Below, piece by piece: positions 59,086 through 64,000 of a stretch of 64,000 bases of DNA. The DNA lies in the NCBI GenBank assembly GCA_951812925.1, contig OX638370.1, forward strand, positions 108,824,897 through 108,888,896. Direction: 5' to 3'. Below the pieces are notes generated by a model. That model was given only the letters and a program-made list of their open reading frames with translations, searched no databases and was not told the origin of the DNA. Each line of letters starts with the position of its first letter. The first letter of the stretch is position 1. The DNA is from Calliopum simillimum. Taxonomy: Eukaryota > Arthropoda > Insecta > Diptera > Lauxaniidae. Position numbers and translations under genes: made by a program.

Positions 59086-59845
59086 TTCTGGTTTTGAGTG
59101 TCAAATTTTTAATATTTTCTCGATATTTAAACTTTTCTCAATTTTCGGAATTTTTTTCTATTTTGACGGTTTTCGGATATTATTCTACTTTTTAACTTTC
59201 TAAAAATTTTTCGATTTTCTCAAAATATTTTGACTTATTTAGATTTTTTGACTTTCTCAAGAATATTCATCTCTCACAAGATTTTCGACTTTCTCAAAAT
59301 TTTTGATTTTCTTCATATTTTTCGACTTTTCCAAGATTTTTTGGCTTTCCCAATGTTTTTGACTTTTTTTATATTTTTTGACTTTTTGAATATTTTTCGA
59401 CTTTTTTCAAAGATTTTTCAACCTGGTCAAGATTTTCAACTTTCTCAAGATTTTTCAACATTTTTCAACTTTCTCAAGATTTTTCGACTTTCTCAAAGAT
59501 TTTTCGGCTTTGTCAAGACTTTTCAACTTTTTCAAGATTTTTTACTTTTTCAAAATTTTTTGACTTTGTCAAGATTTTTCAACTTTCTTAAGATTTTTAG
59601 ACTTTTTCAAAGATTTTTCGACCCTCTCAAAGTTTTTTTGACTTTATCATGATTTTTTGACTTTTTCAAGATTTTTGACTTTTTCAAGATTTTTGACTTT
59701 TTCAAGATTTTTCGACTTTTTCAAGAATTTTCAACTTTCTTAAGATTTTTTGACTATCTTTTGACATTTTCAAGATTTTTCGATTTTCTCAAAGATTTTT
59801 CGGCTTTGTCAAGATTTTATGACTTTTTCTATTTTCGTTTAAAAT
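59086..59845 (+). repeat. Minisatellite of CAAGATTTTTCGACTTTCT type
   Basis: Imperfect units of about 18-24 bp, CTCAAGATTTTTCGACTTT and variants (CAACTTT, GGCTTTG, TTTGACTTTTT), repeat for about 750 bp. The long open frame 59230-59652 (Phe/Leu/Asp-rich) is a by-product. Similar units reappear at 63640-64000. Confidence 0.85.
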
Positions 59846-59863
59846 CACAATCATTATGATAAC

Positions 59864-60742
59864 ACAGGTTTACAAAAAAAAAAAAAATGTCATGGCGTAT
59901 TGATCAGACTATGTGTTTCCTAAGGACTTTGACGTCCTGAATCAGAATCCGGGGTCCGTTTTTTTCCAGAACGTCTGAGAAAAAAGATTTCAAGGTCATA
60001 TGGAGGTCAAAATGGGGTTCATGTGTCGTTTAGTGATAAATTCGCTAAAATTCTGAAACTAAATTTTTATAATTGAATTCTTAGTCCTTAAAAAGAATAT
60101 GTGATCCAAAAGGGTATGCCGGACCTACTTTCGGAGATATAGCCATCGGAAGATCCGGATATATCTTCTATGAAAACCGCTTTAAGTTGGGAACCCCTAG
60201 ATGGATTTAAAAATATTGGTGTCATATGAAAGGTATTTTGACAACCTATAAAATTGGATTCATAGTTTTGGAGATATGACCTTTTTTGAAGTTTTGAGAA
60301 ATTTTTCAATTACAACAACAAATACATCAACTACATCAGCAACAACAACAACAACAAGAACAAAATACCTTTCATATGACATCAATATTTTTTAAATCCA
60401 TCCAGTGGTTCCCAACTTATAGCGGTTTTCATAGAAGATATATCCGGATCTTCCGAGGACTATATCTCCGAAACGAGGTTCGAGAGACCGTTTCTGATCA
60501 CATATTCTTTTTAAGGACTAAGAATTCAATGATAAAAAATTAGTTTCAGGATTTTAGGGAATTTATCACTAAAACCCACATGAAAATATTGACCTCCATA
60601 TGACCTTGAAATCTTTTTTCTCAGACGTTCTGGAAAAAAACGGACCCCGGATTCGGATTTAGGACGTCAAAGTCCCTAGGAAACACATAGTCTGATAAAA
60701 ACGCCATGACATTTTTTTTTTGTAAACCTGTGTAATGAAAAT
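59864..60742. repeat. Fold-back element beside the hexamer array
   Basis: Left arm about 59864-60308 is the inverse of right arm about 60356-60742, from ACACAGGTTTACAAAAAA/TTTTTTGTAAACCTGTGT inward through ACTTTGACGTCCT, TTCCAGAACGTCTGAGAAAA and GATTTCAAGGTCATATGGAG. The loop is an AAC-rich 48 bp. Its inner arm phrases (GGACCTA, GGAGATATAGCCATCGGAAG, TCATATGAAAGGTATTTTGA) match the fold-back in the receptor intron. Confidence 0.88.
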
Positions 60743-61803
60743 CATAATCATGATCATAATCATAATCATAATCATAATCATAATCATAATCATAATCATA
60801 ATCATAATCATAATCATAATCATAATCATAATCATAATCATAATCATAATCATAATCATAATCATAATCATAATCATAATCATAATCATAATCATAATCA
60901 TAATCATAATCATAATCATAATCATAATCATAATCATAATCATAATCATAATCATAATCATAATCATAATCATAATCATAATCATAATCATAATCATAAT
61001 CATAATCATAATCATAATCATAATCATAATCATAATCATAATCATAATCATAATCATAATCATAATCATAATCATAATCATAATCATAATCATTATCATT
61101 ATCATAATCATAATCATAATCATAATCATAATCATAATCATAATCATAATCATAATCATAATCATAATCATAATCATAATCATAATCATAATCATAATCA
61201 TAATCATAATCATAATCATAATCATAATCATAATCATAATCATAATCATAATCATAATCATAATCATAATCATAATCATAATCATAATCATAATCATAAT
61301 CATAATCATAATCATAATCATAATCATAATCATAATCATAATCATAATCATAATCATAATCATAATCATAATCATAATCATAATCATAATCATAATCATA
61401 ATCATAATCATAATCATAATCATAATCATAATCATAATCATAATCATAATCATAATCATAATCATAATCATAATCATAATCATAATCATAATCATAATCA
61501 TAATCATAATCATAATCATAATCATAATCATAATCATAATCATAATCATAATCATAATCATAATCATAATCATAATCATAATCATAATCATAATCATAAT
61601 CATAATCATAATCATAATCATAATCATAATCATAATCATAATCATAATCATAATCATAATCATAATCATAATCATAATCATAATCATAATCATAATCATA
61701 ATCATAATCATAATCATAATCATAATCATAATCATAATCATAATCATAATCATGATCATAATCATAATCATGATCATAATCATAATCATAATCATAATCA
61801 TAA
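60741..61803 (+). repeat. (ATAATC)n hexamer array, about 177 copies
   Basis: A nearly pure hexanucleotide repeat of 1063 bp. Exceptions are CATGAT at 60749, CATTAT twice at 61091-61102, and CATGAT at 61751 and 61769. It directly abuts the right arm of the fold-back. The three 364-411-codon frames through it (repeating Ile, Asp-Tyr or Met-Ile) are translations of the repeat and not genes. Confidence 0.98.
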
Positions 61804-63640
61804 TAACATTTTCCAACTTTTGCAGTTGAAAATTCTGGAAGCATGCTTACTCTCAATTCTATACGAAATTTTGTTCACATTTTCGCTTTTTTCTTACAAC
61901 AATCTGGTCCGCTTGCCAATTCTTATGCTTTTTTAGTGCAAAGTGTTATTGACTCCAGCAAATGTTGCATGTTTCCCACTTATTTAATGATTTTTCCCGC
62001 CATCACACTTTTTTTTTTGCCACAAAGACAGCAATTTCCCGACGTAACACAAAAGTGCAACAACAAAAGTTCGGGAAGCGCAACTGGGATCATTGAACGT
62101 GATGATGGTACTTGTGTGTAGAGTCTGCTGCACTTGAGCTGCTGCTGCTTCTGTTGCTGCTTCCACTTGAAACGATTAAAAATGCAAACATGTGGCTACG
62201 CTTCTCCCCTCGAGCTGTAGCGCGATCCTACTGATCATTCAATTAATAGTAAGTTACTCGAAAGCGATTTTCTAGTTTTATTTTTGCTGCATTTCATTTT
62301 TTATGATTTTGCTTCTATTCGGAACAAAGTTTGAATTTTGTAATTGTAATTTATTTTGAAAACGCTGTTCTAGTTCAGATAACTTATGGCAGCGCCCCTC
62401 ATGCTTATGTTGGAGCATGGGGCAAAAGTAGCAGCAGGTAATACACACAACAAACGCAGCATGAAAATAATTGAAAAGAAATTTAATTCGTTAGATACAA
62501 CAACAAATTCATACAATGCAATGCATTCGAAATGTTAACTGTGCACCCATTGAATTACTCGCCCAGCGTCAAAGCGTTTGACCAACCCAATGGCAAACGT
62601 CGCGAGCAACTGCTGTGTGCTGTGTGGTAGCATCCAATGTTTATGCAGCAGAACCATCTCGCGTTCTCTCTGTTTGTTCATCATAAAATAAATTTATGTA
62701 ACTTTAATTAAGCTTAAATTAAATTGTTGTTGTTGTTTTTTTTTAAAGTTTGGCTGTTTTTTTTATTATTGTGGTTACTATTAACTCGTTGTTGTTTTTG
62801 TTCTCATTGTTGTTGCAAGTTGTACGCCCGTGGAGGCACCATTAAAACGCATTAAGACCACAATGTTACCATTAATTTTCGAGTTTGTTATTCCGTGCAT
62901 TGGTTTGTGATTTATGAAAATTCTAGCCAGTTTAGTTAACTGTTTGTTGGGCATGTTAGCTTTGCTAGAAGATTCTTAAGCAGATTTCCGAGAATATGCT
63001 TAAATATGTATAAAGGTTTAGGTTTTAAACTTTAAACAGCGCGAGTAATTTCAGTTCATGCTACTAAGTTTCACATCAGTGACTGAAATGCATTAATAAA
63101 TTTTATGCGATTTTAACGAGAGAGCATCGCGTTGCACAAAATTTTCATAAAGTTGTGCCTTCTCTGAAAGGCTGTATAATTATAAATTTTCTTTTTGAAA
63201 AATATTTGTGAAGTAGTCATATTCGATGTATTTGTTTAATTTGAAGCTGAATCCAGCCATTGAATTGCTATGTTAATTCTGGTTTTCGAAATATCCTAAC
63301 CTAAACGTTAAAATAACGCGGTTTGTTGCTATTTTTGATGTTTTGGAACAAGTTTTCAGTTTCATTTAGATATAAGTATTAGTTGACACTAGTAGCTTTT
63401 TTCTGCAAATTCCGTTTTGAGTATTATCGATAACTTTATTTTTCTCTGAAATATCGTTACTTGAAATAACAAAAAAATCGTGTTTTAATCGTACACTTAT
63501 TAAGCGTTTTAGCTGGGTATTTCGCAATTCGAAATTTTTTTTTGGAATATCTTCTAAACGGTATCTTTTATTAATCAATTTTTGTTGAAGTCCTGATTTT
63601 TCTTTTCGACTATTCCAGATTTCTTGACAGCTGTCATTTC
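61804..63640. other. Gene-free stretch
   Basis: No gene is supported. CAG/CTG runs lie near 62137-62163 and GTT runs near 62724-62815; the 62370-62660 part is GC-richer. Short frames have no domain. Confidence 0.4.
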
Positions 63641-64000
63641 AGTTTTCTCCTAATTTTTTTGGATTTTTTAGCAATTTTTAAATTTTCAACAGTGTTGTTA
63701 AGTTTTTCAAAATTTTTTGATTTTTCCAAAGTTTCTTGATTTCCCAGCATTTCCAAGATTTTTCGAAATTCACATGCTTTTTTAAATTTTATTAAATTTT
63801 TCTACTTTCTCAACATTTTACGAACTTTTCCTGATTCTTTGTCTTTTCTAACATTTTCGACTTTTTCAAGATCTAGAATTTTGACTTTCCCAAAATTTTT
63901 AGACTTTCTGAATATACCTATTTCGAATTTTCGAAATTTCTTAACATTGCAAACATTTTTCGATTTTTGAAATTTTTTCGACTCTCAAGATTTTTAAACC
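63641..64000 (+). repeat. Degenerate minisatellite like that at 59.1-59.8 kb
   Basis: Units such as TTCCAAGATTTTTCGA and CTTTTTCAAGATCT recur irregularly to the end of the window, in the same orientation as the earlier array. The array probably continues beyond the window. Confidence 0.6.

Noticed and set aside
59230..59652. 140-codon Phe/Leu/Asp-rich frame
   Set aside because: It is the translation of the 18-24-bp minisatellite.
60621..61856. Three very long open frames (364-411 codons) of repeating Asp-Tyr, Met-Ile or Ile
   Set aside because: They are translations of the ATAATC hexamer array on both strands and have no independent evidence of being genes.

Overview
The window is eukaryotic, AT-rich, intron-containing nuclear DNA from an insect, most likely a higher fly. 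The evidence is a six-exon insect-type odorant receptor, a ubiquitin-RpL40 pseudogene, typical fly introns (61 bp for the shortest), and many insect DNA transposons and fold-back repeats. A tephritid-like fruit fly is my best guess from the style of the repeats; this is inference and was not tested by any search. There are no bacterial operons, CRISPR arrays or phage genes, and I recognised no tRNA or rRNA.

Only one intact-looking protein-coding gene is supported: an odorant receptor on the minus strand (7881 down to 3172), 439 codons in six exons. Its reading frame stays open across all five splice junctions, and a TATA box lies about 125 bp upstream of the start codon. Its 3.0 kb second intron is packed with repeats: a fold-back element with an AAC-rich centre, a perfect 50-bp palindrome, a Merlin (ISXO2-type) transposase remnant, and three direct copies of a longer repeat.

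From about 8 kb to 64 kb the sequence is a graveyard and nest of mobile elements. In order: LTR-like remnants (9.4 kb, 35.2 kb); a 2.5 kb fold-back with internal tandem repeats (11.7-14.2 kb); three copies of a non-autonomous family called T here (16.6, 38.8, 47.8 kb); a satellite with a three-monomer higher-order repeat (20.1-21.8 kb); a mariner pseudogene containing its own tandem array (22-23.3 kb); a 2.1 kb fold-back carrying two outward-facing Harbinger-like fragments (25.5-27.6 kb); a decayed copy of a repetitive insect protein family (27.7-28.2 kb); short TIR elements (31.1, 34.4, 56.1 kb); a near-intact maT-type DD37D transposon inserted into an RpL40 processed pseudogene (32.2-33.9 kb), with a second inverted ubiquitin fragment nearby (34.2 kb); a palindromic fold-back (41.8-42.8 kb); a family called E with nested insertions (43.8-46.6 and 47.4-49.9 kb); an internally deleted Tc1 element with perfect ends (50.3-51.2 kb); a DD37E remnant (54.1-54.5 kb); a decayed Tc1 (56.5-57.8 kb); and a 1.06 kb hexanucleotide microsatellite abutting a fold-back element (59.9-61.8 kb).

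The remaining DNA shows no coding potential I can defend. Two places look like parts of host genes whose coding exons lie elsewhere: an exon-like block with strong splice sites at 24.25-24.41 kb, and a GC-richer promoter-like and 5'-UTR-like block from 51.2 to 52.76 kb ending in a good splice donor. The most unusual aspect is the density of long inverted repeats, at least eight, several of them nested or related to one another. In places the order of insertion can be read from target-site duplications.
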